From assembly GCF_009728935.1 (NCBI RefSeq), contig NZ_CP034235.1:6275501-6339500 (forward strand): a stretch of 64,000 nt of DNA, written 5' to 3'. A program made the translations under genes and the position numbers. Shown piece after piece: positions 56,694-64,000 of the stretch. The number at the start of each line of letters is the position of its first letter. Position 1 is the first letter of the stretch. This DNA is from Paenibacillus psychroresistens (lineage in GTDB: Bacteria; Bacillota; Bacilli; Paenibacillales; NBRC-103111). The notes beneath the pieces are model-generated. The model did no database searches. It was not told where the DNA came from and worked only from the letters and a program-made list of their open reading frames with translations.

Positions 56694-57284
56694 TTATGGT
56701 TTAAAGCTCTCTAACGGAACAGTAATAATATTGATTTTACTGCCGTCCTTAGCACTATATTCGAATAATTCCACAGATAATGTGCCGTTAAGAGGCAGCT
56801 TATCTTTAGAAATCTGAATATCTAATGTAAATGCTGACCAAGCAGGACCACCTTCATTCAACATATAGTTTTTCTCTAAAAGATAGGTATGCCCGTCTGT
56901 TACCGCATAACTCATGACAGCTTCGAACACCCTTCCTTCACCTGTTACACTATACTTGCCATTTGTCCCACTAGCTTTAATCTTACGAAATGCATTGTTT
57001 TCTGTAGGCTCCACGCCACCATAATATATTTCAGCTCGCTTTAGATCTGCATTCCATTGAACCGCTCCGCCTAATAATTCACCAATCGCCTTCATCGGAA
57101 TATAAGTATTCCCTTCATAATTCAGAATAGGCAGCTCCGGGCTATTATATTGTGTATTGTTGACATAAATCGGATATGTAGCTTTAACCAGCATATATTT
57201 CATCGTTGCAGCCAATGAAGGTAACGTAGTCATAAGTATACCACCCACCAATACCCCAATTGCAAATCCTCTAAATTTCTTCAT
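56694..57284 (-). CDS. Secreted copper-amine-oxidase N-terminal-like (stalk) protein
   Basis: The 196-residue protein has a signal peptide (MKKFRGFAIGVLVGGILMTTLPSLAA). A stalk-type domain follows with INVNTQYN-like IYVNNTQYNSPELPILNYEGNTYIPMKAIGELLGGAVQWNADLKRAEI as landmark at residues 33-80. A beta-rich C-terminal domain comes after it. Stalk domains are very common in Paenibacillus exported proteins and are thought to bind the wall. ATG at 57284 follows GGGTGGGGATCTA; a longer frame lacks a site. The zinc-ribbon gene follows 32 bases downstream on the same strand. Confidence 0.85.
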   Translation of the reverse strand: MKKFRGFAIGVLVGGILMTTLPSLAATMKYMLVKATYPIYVNNTQYNSPELPILNYEGNTYIPMKAIGELLGGAVQWNADLKRAEIYYGGVEPTENNAFRKIKASGTNGKYSVTGEGRVFEAVMSYAVTDGHTYLLEKNYMLNEGGPAWSAFTLDIQISKDKLPLNGTLSVELFEYSAKDGSKINIITVPLESFKP

Positions 57285-57399
57285 TAGATCCCCACCCTCA
57301 CACAAATTAGTTATAATCATTATATAACTGAATTTAGTGTTCTAATACTAATACCCATCTCCTTAGCTTTTGAATAATAAATAAATTGGAGGCTTCCAA

Positions 57400-58335
57400 A
57401 TGAAATTAGATCGACTGCTTGCCATAACTATGCTACTGCTAAATCGGAAACGGGTTGGTGCCAAAGAGCTCTCAGATCGATTCGAGGTTTCTTTGCGTAC
57501 CATTTATCGAGATTTGGAATCAATTAATCAATCTGGGATTCCTATTATTTCGTATACCGGCTCCGACGGTGGTTATGAGATTATGGACCAGTATCGATTG
57601 GATCGACAGCTGCTTTCTTTGGAAGAGCTGCAATCAATTATACTTGCATTAAAAAGTATGCACCCCTCCTTAGATGAGCCGGATATAGGCAGTCTATTAG
57701 ATAAGGTTGGCACTCTGATGTCCAAAACAGAGCAAGGTGCAGCCGCAGCCATAAGCCAGCAAGTCGTGATCGATCTTAATCCTTGGCATGGCGGAGATAC
57801 AGAAAAAGAGAAGTTAAGTATTTTAAAAAAGGCAGCACGCGATCTTCAATTGGTCCGGTTTGCTTATACAAATTCAGAAGGCTCTGACAGCGAAAGGGAT
57901 TGCGAGCCTTTGGGTATTGTCATGAAACGATACATTTGGTACTTACATGGGTACTGCCGTTTGCGCAAAGAGCTGCGGATTTTCCGGCTTTCGCGGATTA
58001 AAGATTTGCAGCAGCTTTCTGAAGCTTTTGAGCGTAGACTTATCCCTCCTGAGGATATGGATTACCGCTGGGAGCGTTCGAACCGTGCAGAGTGCGTCCG
58101 CTTAGTCTTGTTGTTTCAGCCAAAAGCTAAAGCGAAGGTTCAGGATTATTACTCAGCCGATAAAATTGTCGTACAGCCCGACGGTACAATATTAGTTACC
58201 ACTATGCAGCCTGAAGAGCCCTGGCTCTATGGATTTTTACTGAGCTATGGTGCAGACTTGAAAATTCTAGAACCACAATCGGTCTTACAAGCTGTTATGA
58301 AAAAGGCGCAAGAAATTGTTCAGCTATATATTTAA
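57400..58335 (+). CDS. WYL-domain transcriptional regulator (YafY type)
   Basis: Residues 1-60 are a DeoR-type winged helix (RVGAKELSDRFEVSLRTIYRDLESINQSGIPI). Residues 140-225 hold the WYL domain (YIWYLHGYCRLRKELRIFRLSRIKDL), and a WCX-like end follows. WYL domains bind nucleic acid or nucleotides and often control stress or efflux genes. ATG at 57400 follows TTGGAGGCTTCCAA. The MFS exporter and DinB-like genes downstream are its likely targets. Confidence 0.9.
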   Translation: MKLDRLLAITMLLLNRKRVGAKELSDRFEVSLRTIYRDLESINQSGIPIISYTGSDGGYEIMDQYRLDRQLLSLEELQSIILALKSMHPSLDEPDIGSLLDKVGTLMSKTEQGAAAAISQQVVIDLNPWHGGDTEKEKLSILKKAARDLQLVRFAYTNSEGSDSERDCEPLGIVMKRYIWYLHGYCRLRKELRIFRLSRIKDLQQLSEAFERRLIPPEDMDYRWERSNRAECVRLVLLFQPKAKAKVQDYYSADKIVVQPDGTILVTTMQPEEPWLYGFLLSYGADLKILEPQSVLQAVMKKAQEIVQLYI

Positions 58336-58414
58336 TTACTGACATAATGCTGTCAGGGAGAGTGGGGTAAGATGAAAACATGAATCGAACATGTAAATGA
58401 AGGGGAGAATGAGG

Positions 58415-59962
58415 TTGGCTATTAAGAAAAGCAATATGAACATTGTAATTGTAGGGCTACTGTTAGGAATCTTTATTGCAGCAATTGATAACACGATTGT
58501 CGCAACTGCCATGGGAACGATTGTTGGGGATTTGGGAGGCTTGGACAAGTTTGTCTGGGTAACCTCAGCTTATATGGTTGCTGAGATGGCTGGGATGCCG
58601 ATTTTTGGCAAGCTCTCAGATATGTTTGGCCGTAAACGATTCTTTGTATTTGGGATATTGACGTTTCTACTTGGTTCGGTGCTTTGCGGGACAGCCCATA
58701 GCATCGTTGAGCTGAGCATCTATCGGGCGATTCAAGGCATTGGTGGCGGAGCATTAGTTCCTATCGCATTCAGTATTTTGTTTGATATAATCCCTATGGA
58801 AAAACGCGGCAAAATGAGTGGAATATTCGGAGCTGTTTTTGGACTCTCCAGCATATTCGGACCGTTGTTAGGTGCTTATATTACAGATTACATAAGCTGG
58901 CATTGGATATTCTACATTAACCTTCCACTAGGATTATTGGCTTTTGTGCTTGTTGCTTTCTTTTACAAAGAATCCTTGCAGCACGCTAAACAAAAAATTG
59001 ATTGGTGGGGATCGCTCACACTAGTCAGCTCGATTGTTGCTCTCATGTTCGCCATTGAGCTTGGCGGTAATAAATATGCGTGGGATTCTTTCACTATACT
59101 CGGGCTTTTCGCTGCTTTCTTCGTGTTATTAATTACCTTCCTGATTATAGAAACCAAGGTTGAGGAGCCTATAATCTCATTCAATATGTTTAAATATCGT
59201 TTATTCGCGGGAAGCACGTTAGTCGCCTTATTCTCAGGGGCTGCATTTGTTGTCGCTGTGGTTTTTATCCCTCTATATATTCAAGGTGTATTCGGAGGTA
59301 CCGCTACTAATTCCGGACTAGTCCTGCTGCCAATGATGGTTAGCTCCGTTATAACCGCAATGATTGGCGGGATGATCATGAATAAATTCAGCTATCGCAA
59401 TATCATGTTAACTTCTTTAATCCTACTTGTACTCGGCATCATTTTACTGACTACTCTAACTCCAACCACATCTCGTTTTGTGGTGACGATTTATATGATT
59501 ATTACTGGGCTTGGAATTGGAGCTTCCTTCTCCGTGCTGAGCAATGCCGTTATCCATCATTTTGATACCGTTCAACGCGGTTCGGCGAATGCAACCTTTG
59601 CTTTTGTTCGCTCACTTGGCATGACGATTGGGATTACTATTTTTGGGATTATTCAACGAAATATATTTACAAGTCAAATGAGTGAAGCTTTTGCAGGGCA
59701 AGGAAATACTCCAGAAAGTATCGGTGACCCTCGCGAATTACTCTCACAAGCAGGCAGAGCCCAAATCCCAGCTTCCACACTGGATAAAATCACCGCTGCA
59801 TTGTCCTCATCCATTGCTCAAACCTTTGCATGGGCAATTATTCCAGCAGGGTTAGGCTTTCTATTCGTCTTATACATGAGCAATGAACGTCTACTTACAG
59901 CAAGTCATGATTCACAAGCAGCAAATAAAGATCTTAAGAATACTGCCCTTATCCAAGGGTAA
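58415..59962 (+). CDS. MFS multidrug exporter, DHA2 (EmrB/QacA) family
   Basis: About 515 residues with 14 hydrophobic segments fit the DHA2 drug-proton antiporter group. Motif D1-like AAIDNTIVATAMGTIVGDLGG, motif A GKLSDMFGRKRFF and motif C IFGAVFGLSSIFGPLLGAYITD are clear. TTG at 58415 is preferred, with GGGGAG seven bases upstream; the ATGs at 58397 and 58409 are poorly spaced. It follows the WYL regulator by about 80 bases. The range of drugs cannot be told. Confidence 0.9.
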   Translation: MAIKKSNMNIVIVGLLLGIFIAAIDNTIVATAMGTIVGDLGGLDKFVWVTSAYMVAEMAGMPIFGKLSDMFGRKRFFVFGILTFLLGSVLCGTAHSIVELSIYRAIQGIGGGALVPIAFSILFDIIPMEKRGKMSGIFGAVFGLSSIFGPLLGAYITDYISWHWIFYINLPLGLLAFVLVAFFYKESLQHAKQKIDWWGSLTLVSSIVALMFAIELGGNKYAWDSFTILGLFAAFFVLLITFLIIETKVEEPIISFNMFKYRLFAGSTLVALFSGAAFVVAVVFIPLYIQGVFGGTATNSGLVLLPMMVSSVITAMIGGMIMNKFSYRNIMLTSLILLVLGIILLTTLTPTTSRFVVTIYMIITGLGIGASFSVLSNAVIHHFDTVQRGSANATFAFVRSLGMTIGITIFGIIQRNIFTSQMSEAFAGQGNTPESIGDPRELLSQAGRAQIPASTLDKITAALSSSIAQTFAWAIIPAGLGFLFVLYMSNERLLTASHDSQAANKDLKNTALIQG

Positions 59963-59984
59963 AAAAACAGGAGGTTTTCTAATT

Positions 59985-60485
59985 ATGTTTATGACAATCA
60001 ACGATTTTGTTTCAAGCTGGACCCAAGAATCAACTGGTACACAGCGAGTACTCAACACATTAACAGATGCATCGCTGCTGCAGCAAATCGCACCTAATCA
60101 CCGCAAGCTCGGTCAATTAGCATGGCACATAACCACTACTGTTCACGAGATGATGTCTCGTACTGGACTTGAATTTCCTGAACCAGCAGGCGGTGAGCTT
60201 GCACCTGATTCAGCCGCCTTAATTGCAGCCGAATATAACAGAGCTAGCCAAGGCTTGATCCTAGCTATTCAATCTCAATGGACGGATGCTAGTTTGCTGC
60301 AAAAGACTAATATGTATGGTGAAGATTGGCTCAACGGCTTAACGCTGCGGATTCTCTGTTCTCATGAAATCCATCATCGCGGCCAGATAACTGTAGTCAT
60401 GCGCCAAGCCGGATTACGTGTGCCAGAATTATATGGACCTGCTCGCGAGGATTGGATCGAACTTGGCATGGAGCCGCATATTTAA
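59985..60485 (+). CDS. DinB-family protein
   Basis: The 166-residue four-helix protein has His residues placed as a metal site (LAWHITTTVHEMM; HEIHHRGQI), as in DinB/YfiT-like proteins, some of which are thiol-dependent S-transferases or metal hydrolases. ATG at 59985 follows AGGAGGTTTTCTAATT. It follows the exporter by 22 bases and was probably transcribed with it. Its stop overlaps the opposite AraC gene by 4 bases. The reaction is unknown. Confidence 0.85.
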   Translation: MFMTINDFVSSWTQESTGTQRVLNTLTDASLLQQIAPNHRKLGQLAWHITTTVHEMMSRTGLEFPEPAGGELAPDSAALIAAEYNRASQGLILAIQSQWTDASLLQKTNMYGEDWLNGLTLRILCSHEIHHRGQITVVMRQAGLRVPELYGPAREDWIELGMEPHI

Positions 60486-61315
60486 TTTTCAATAAACAAT
60501 TTACGATATTCGTTAGGTCTCATGCCTTCATGCTTCAGAAACTGCTCGTTGAAATAACTGGCACTTATGTAGCCCGCTTGAAGGGCAATGTCTTTAATGT
60601 TTAAATCCGTTTGCTCTATTAATAGCTGTTTAGCCACTTGCATTCGACACAATGTAATAAATGAAACAGGAGTCATTGAGGTTGATTTGCGAAAAAGCTT
60701 ACAGAAATAATGAGTACCTACCCCCACCTGCTCAGCCCATTCCTCCAAAAGGAAGGGCTCGCAGGCTTTTTGTCGCATCAAAGGCAGCAGGTTCATGATT
60801 CGGTCCGTTGACTCAATGCCACGGTTAGCGGTGTGGGGAATCGCATAACTCATGAACTCTGCGAGGATGGCATAAGTCTGCGCTGAAAGCTTAGCTGGAT
60901 GTAAAATCCCATAGGTCTCTGCTGAGACTAATAACTCTTTATAGGCAACCTCTAGCTCGCTCCATCTGTGAAGTGTCCAAATATTATGAAAAAAGCCTTG
61001 CTCAAACAGAAACTCCTTCAGCTTAGCCCCATAGAAATGGACCCATCTTATTTCCCAAGGATCGTCCTTACTGCTGTAGTAATGTTGTTTTTGCAGAGGT
61101 GTATAAAGAAATGCATCCCCCTTATGCAAAGTATGTACTATACCATCTCGTTCAACGAAACCTTTACCGGATACAATAAAATGAAGGCTGTAGGAATTAT
61201 AGCCATTTGGCCGTTCTACATAATGCTGCGGCAATTCATAATAATACCCAACTGATTCTGGAAAAATAAAAAACGTAGACTTTTGCAATGTAGGAAGCAT
61301 GCTTTGCCGTTGCAT
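60482..61315 (-). CDS. AraC-family transcriptional regulator
   Basis: The 277-residue protein has an N-terminal cupin-like sensor domain (RPNGYNSYSLHFIVSGKGFVERDG landmark region, residues 35-60) and a C-terminal pair of helix-turn-helix units (LLEEWAEQVGVGTHYFCKLFRKSTSMTP; NIKDIALQAGYISASYFNEQFLKHEGMRP). Sensors of this build often bind sugars. It is divergent from the oxidoreductase/aldo-keto reductase pair across 135 A/T-rich bases, so it is their likely activator. ATG at 61315 follows AAGGAGCGACGAATCCAA. Confidence 0.9.
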   Translation of the reverse strand: MQRQSMLPTLQKSTFFIFPESVGYYYELPQHYVERPNGYNSYSLHFIVSGKGFVERDGIVHTLHKGDAFLYTPLQKQHYYSSKDDPWEIRWVHFYGAKLKEFLFEQGFFHNIWTLHRWSELEVAYKELLVSAETYGILHPAKLSAQTYAILAEFMSYAIPHTANRGIESTDRIMNLLPLMRQKACEPFLLEEWAEQVGVGTHYFCKLFRKSTSMTPVSFITLCRMQVAKQLLIEQTDLNIKDIALQAGYISASYFNEQFLKHEGMRPNEYRKLFIEN

Positions 61316-61450
61316 TTGGATTCGTCGCTCCTTAAAGATTGTAATAACAATATTGTTTTATAATCCACAAAATAATGTTATATATATTTTAATTTATCAG
61401 TATTACAATTACAATATAACGTTAATATAAAAGAAACAGGATGTGATCTC

Positions 61451-62449
61451 ATGCATAAAGATAAGCTTAGATGGGGGATTCTTGGATGTGCTGGCATTGC
61501 CATTCGCTCTGCTATTCCGGGCATACAACAATCCAAGACTGGAATTGTTACAGCAATTGCAAGCCGCAGCTTAGAAAAAGCACAGAAAGCAGCAGAAGCT
61601 TGTGGAATACCAACTGTCTACGGAAGCTATGAAGAGTTATTGGCTGATAAGAATATTGATGCCGTCTACATCCCGCTCCCAAATCATCTCCACAAGGAAT
61701 GGACTATCCGGGCTGCGGAAGCCGGCAAGCATGTGCTCTGCGAGAAGCCTTGCGCATTGAATGCGGAAGAAGCAGAGTCTATGGTCACAGCATGTGCCAA
61801 AGCTGGCGTTCAATTCTCCGAAGCTTTTATGTATAGACACCACCCTCGCTACGATCGAATAAAAGCCATTATTAAATCCGGTGAAATCGGTGAGATTCGC
61901 GGTATCCATGGTGCTTTCACCTTCAATAATGCAAAAGATGCTAAGAACGTTCGTTATCAACGCTCTATGGGAGGAGGCTCTCTCTATGATGTTGGGTGCT
62001 ATCCAATCAGTGCAGCGCGTTACCTGCTTGATGAAGAACCACAAGCGGCTACGGTGCATGCTTTCTTCTCACCAGAGCATGATGATGTCGATATGATGGC
62101 CTCTGGTCTAATCGAGTTTTCTGGTGGCGTGGCTCTTTCGTTTGACTGTGGCATGTGGGCTGATTTTCGCAATCCGCTTGAGGTCTTGGGAACAATCGGA
62201 CGCATTGAAGTTCCATCCGCTTATGTTACATCAGGAAACCGTGGGGGTTTCGTCGTAATAACCCCAGAAGGACGTCGTGAAGAAGAAGTGCCTGACTTAG
62301 ATCAGTATGCACTACAAGCCGATGATCTTGCTTATGCCGCTTGGGGACAAAAACCAATGCGTTTCGCAGCAGAGGACGCTCATCTTAATATGAAGGTTCT
62401 TGATGCTTGTTTACAATCTGCACGAGAACGCAATCGTATAATTATATAG
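61451..62449 (+). CDS. Gfo/Idh/MocA-family oxidoreductase
   Basis: The 332-residue NAD(P)-dependent enzyme has the nucleotide fold WGILGCAGIAIRSAIPG at residues 8-24, CEKPCALN with the catalytic Lys, and the C-terminal sheet with GGGSLYDVGCYPISAARYL holding the conserved Asp and a His replacement by Tyr nearby. Members oxidise sugars or sugar alcohols. ATG at 61451 follows AGGATGTGATCTC. The aldo-keto reductase follows 15 bases later, in the same operon. Confidence 0.9.
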   Translation: MHKDKLRWGILGCAGIAIRSAIPGIQQSKTGIVTAIASRSLEKAQKAAEACGIPTVYGSYEELLADKNIDAVYIPLPNHLHKEWTIRAAEAGKHVLCEKPCALNAEEAESMVTACAKAGVQFSEAFMYRHHPRYDRIKAIIKSGEIGEIRGIHGAFTFNNAKDAKNVRYQRSMGGGSLYDVGCYPISAARYLLDEEPQAATVHAFFSPEHDDVDMMASGLIEFSGGVALSFDCGMWADFRNPLEVLGTIGRIEVPSAYVTSGNRGGFVVITPEGRREEEVPDLDQYALQADDLAYAAWGQKPMRFAAEDAHLNMKVLDACLQSARERNRIII

Positions 62450-62464
62450 GAGGCAATGTACCTG

Positions 62465-63397
62465 ATGAAAACTATTACAATTCAAGGCTTGGCAGCCCCT
62501 GTATCACAGCTGATCATGGGAACTGATTTTTTTAGATTGAATAACCCGGATGAAGTCAGCGATATCATGGACAAGTATTTAGCTATTGGCGGAAACACAT
62601 TGGATACTGGCTTTATTTATTGTGGCGGCGAGAGTGAGCAAGCAATTGGGAAATGGCTAGATGAGAATAATAAACATGGTGAAATCAATGTCCTTACCAA
62701 AGGTGCGCATCATGATGCTAACGGTCCTCGTGTGAATGCAACGGCTATTCGGAGTGATTTAATGATAAGTCTGGAAAGACTGCATACGGATTACGTAGCT
62801 TTATATGCGCTGCACCGCGATGATCCGGAAGTGCCTGTAGGTCCTATACTCGAAGCTTTAAATGAACATATTGAAGCGGGGCGAATTGGTGCCATTGGCG
62901 CTTCGAACTGGTCGCACGAACGGCTGCAAGCTGCTGCGGAATATGCGTCGCAGCATGGAATTATCGGCTTCAGCTTCAGCAGCCCTAACCTTAGCTTGGC
63001 TAAGGCTAACGAACCTTTTTGGATGAACTGTGTTTCGATTGATGCCGAGGGTTTGAAGTGGTATGAAGAACACCAGCTGCCCCTGCTTTCATGGTCTGCA
63101 CAAGCAAGAGGCTTCTTCAGCGGCCGCTTTACCCCGGAGAATCGCGATAATGCTGATCTAGTCCGTGTTTTCTATAGCGATGAAAACTGGGAACGTCTAC
63201 GCAGAGCGGAAGAGCTCGCGAAGAAAAAAGGCTTGAGTGCCATCCAGATCGCATTGGCATATGTGCTGAATCAACCTTTTCCAACATGCGCTCTCATAGG
63301 TCCACGCAGTGAGGAAGAGATGCGCTCTTGCCAGCAGGGGGCAGAGCTTGAGCTAACTGCGACGGAAATGGCTTGGCTGGATTTGTCAGAGAAGTGA
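62465..63397 (+). CDS. Aldo/keto reductase
   Basis: The 310-residue TIM-barrel protein uses NADPH to reduce aldehydes or ketones. Catalytic residues are visible: Asp in NTLDTGF, Tyr in IYCGGESE, Lys in LTKGAH and His in YALHRDDP; the cofactor region IGPRSEEEM is near the end. ATG at 62465 is favoured by spacing from AGGAGG (ATG at 62456 is 2 bases away). Together with the preceding Gfo/Idh/MocA protein it would convert a sugar between oxidised and reduced forms. Confidence 0.9.
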   Translation: MKTITIQGLAAPVSQLIMGTDFFRLNNPDEVSDIMDKYLAIGGNTLDTGFIYCGGESEQAIGKWLDENNKHGEINVLTKGAHHDANGPRVNATAIRSDLMISLERLHTDYVALYALHRDDPEVPVGPILEALNEHIEAGRIGAIGASNWSHERLQAAAEYASQHGIIGFSFSSPNLSLAKANEPFWMNCVSIDAEGLKWYEEHQLPLLSWSAQARGFFSGRFTPENRDNADLVRVFYSDENWERLRRAEELAKKKGLSAIQIALAYVLNQPFPTCALIGPRSEEEMRSCQQGAELELTATEMAWLDLSEK

Positions 63398-63414
63398 AGG
63401 GCAATAAATATTGT

Positions 63415-63455
63415 AGAAGCTGAAGACTATGACTAGTTTTCGGCTTCTTTTTTTC
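63415..63455 (+). terminator. Terminator after the aldo/keto reductase
   Basis: AGAAGCTGAAGAC pairs with GTTTTCGGCTTCT (G.T pairs) around a seven-base loop, followed by seven T. Confidence 0.85.
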
Positions 63456-63475
63456 GTCGAGTTCCTTTCGGATCT

Positions 63476-63500
63476 TGTAACGCCAGTTTCTGGCGCTACA
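63476..63500. repeat. Single 25-bp palindrome of the array family
   Basis: The arms are 11 bases around TTT, left arm TGTAACGCCAG, the same 11-3-11 geometry and end sequences as the array at 49140-49670 but with a different inner stem. It is flanked by an outer pair (GTCGAG on the left and CTCGTCGAG on the right). Confidence 0.8.
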
Positions 63501-63559
63501 GCTCTCGTCGAGCTCATAAGTAAAGAACAAACTCATCCTGCGGGCTCGCTTCAACCTCA

Positions 63560-63772
63560 ACCTAACAATATTAAATATCTCTACAGCCGATTACTTTAAC
63601 TAAACTAGCTCTGTAGCGATATTTTTTATAGCTACAGCATGGTACTCAACCAATTCCCATCTCCAACTTCCACCCTAACAATATTAAATATCTCTACAGC
63701 CGATTACTTTAACTAAACTAGCTTTGTAGCGATATTTTTTATAGCTACAGCACGGTACTCAACCAAATTCCA
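63560..63772. repeat. 113-bp tandem repeat, two copies, related to the array
   Basis: The palindrome with left arm TGTAGCGATAT starts at 63612 and again at 63725, a period of exactly 113 bases. Each unit also has AACAATATTAAATATCTCTACAG-type sequence (bases from 63562 and 63675), aligning with the first palindrome of the array at 49140. The rest of 63500-64000 holds no open frame that I can support. Confidence 0.88.
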
Positions 63773-63950
63773 TCTCTAACTTCCACCTTAATTATAATTC
63801 TGAGATATCTTGAGATACTGGAGGTGATTTCACTTTCGTATATTCCCTCACAGCTATCTACTGAAATGAAGCTTACATAATTTTCTATGATACATGTATA
63901 AACGGTTATGCGCATTTACGTCGGAGCGTTAGTCGGAATCCTAAGATCAT

Positions 63951-63986
63951 TAAAAAGACCGTTAAGCCACTTAGCTCAACGGTCTA
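63951..63986 (-). terminator. Terminator of a gene beyond the right edge
   Basis: AGACCGTT and AGC pair with GCT and AACGGTCT around six bases. On the minus strand it is followed by TTTTTAATG, so it probably ends a minus-strand gene lying to the right of the window. Confidence 0.7.
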
Positions 63987-64000
63987 ATTTTATTTCCCTA

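Noticed and set aside
63780-63950. Short coding gene after GGAGGTG at 63821
   Set aside because: No usable start codon follows the site before a stop; the frame ends within 15 codons.

Overview
The window looks like a chromosomal segment of a spore-forming, low-to-moderate G+C member of the Bacillota, most probably Paenibacillaceae. The evidence is strong AGGAGG-type ribosome binding sites, frequent TTG and GTG starts, a YjcZ-type tiny sporulation protein, spore-appendage (DUF3992) subunits, a BclA-like collagen protein, copper-amine-oxidase-like 'stalk' domains, a YdjO-type cold protein and a MGDG-synthase-type glycosyltransferase. I see no rRNA, tRNA, IS element, prophage or CRISPR array.

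Layout. 1-6.7 kb (minus strand): the edge of an operon with two small genes, cardiolipin synthase, a tandemly duplicated ABC-2 exporter cassette and a short YidC-type insertase. 7-10.7 kb (minus): a methyltransferase, a protein of unknown family, a soluble cyclic-nucleotide-binding/chemoreceptor-signalling protein and an acidic coiled-coil protein. 10.7-16.9 kb (minus): gltB-gltD, the NADPH glutamate synthase. 17.1-22 kb: a diacylglycerol glucosyltransferase-type enzyme, then a probable spore-surface locus: yjcZ-like, a Gly/Tyr-rich protein, two S-type endospore appendage (Ena) subunits, a third Ena-like protein with a Cys-rich N-terminus, and a collagen-like GXT-repeat protein with a Cys-rich N-terminus. 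22.1-27.8 kb (minus): a lipid-modification operon of two cyclopropane-synthase-type methyltransferases (one fused to DUF1365) around a flavin oxidoreductase, followed by a Tat-type phosphoesterase. 27.9-34.4 kb: patatin lipase, HAD phosphatase, second MGDG-type glycosyltransferase with a polysaccharide deacetylase, a PAS-GGDEF cyclase and thiamine pyrophosphokinase. 34.5-42 kb: cold-shock pair, a large secreted protein, guaA and thrC, and a LysR regulator overlapping a deacetylase. 43-48.8 kb: soluble acyl-ACP desaturase, peroxiredoxin, a three-gene ABC exporter and an LCP cell-wall ligase. 48.8-49.7 kb: a 0.9 kb non-coding stretch built of three tandem repeat families. 49.7-56.1 kb: hemL, with a G+C-rich core, and a second full-length glutamate synthase large-subunit paralogue. 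56-63.4 kb: zinc-ribbon protein, stalk-domain protein, WYL regulator with an MFS exporter and a DinB-like protein, then an AraC regulator divergent from an oxidoreductase/aldo-keto reductase pair. 63.4-64 kb: non-coding, with further copies of the palindromic repeat family.

Most notable: (1) the candidate spore-appendage locus at 18.3-21.9 kb, pairing Ena-type fibre subunits with a Cys-anchored collagen protein; (2) a palindromic repeat family with a 113-bp period at two loci 14 kb apart, whose 11-3-11 hairpins show compensatory changes; (3) a desaturase, CFA-type methyltransferases and glycolipid and phospholipid enzymes, making the window rich in membrane-lipid functions; (4) a second glutamate synthase whose ATG is probably reached through a hairpin spacer.
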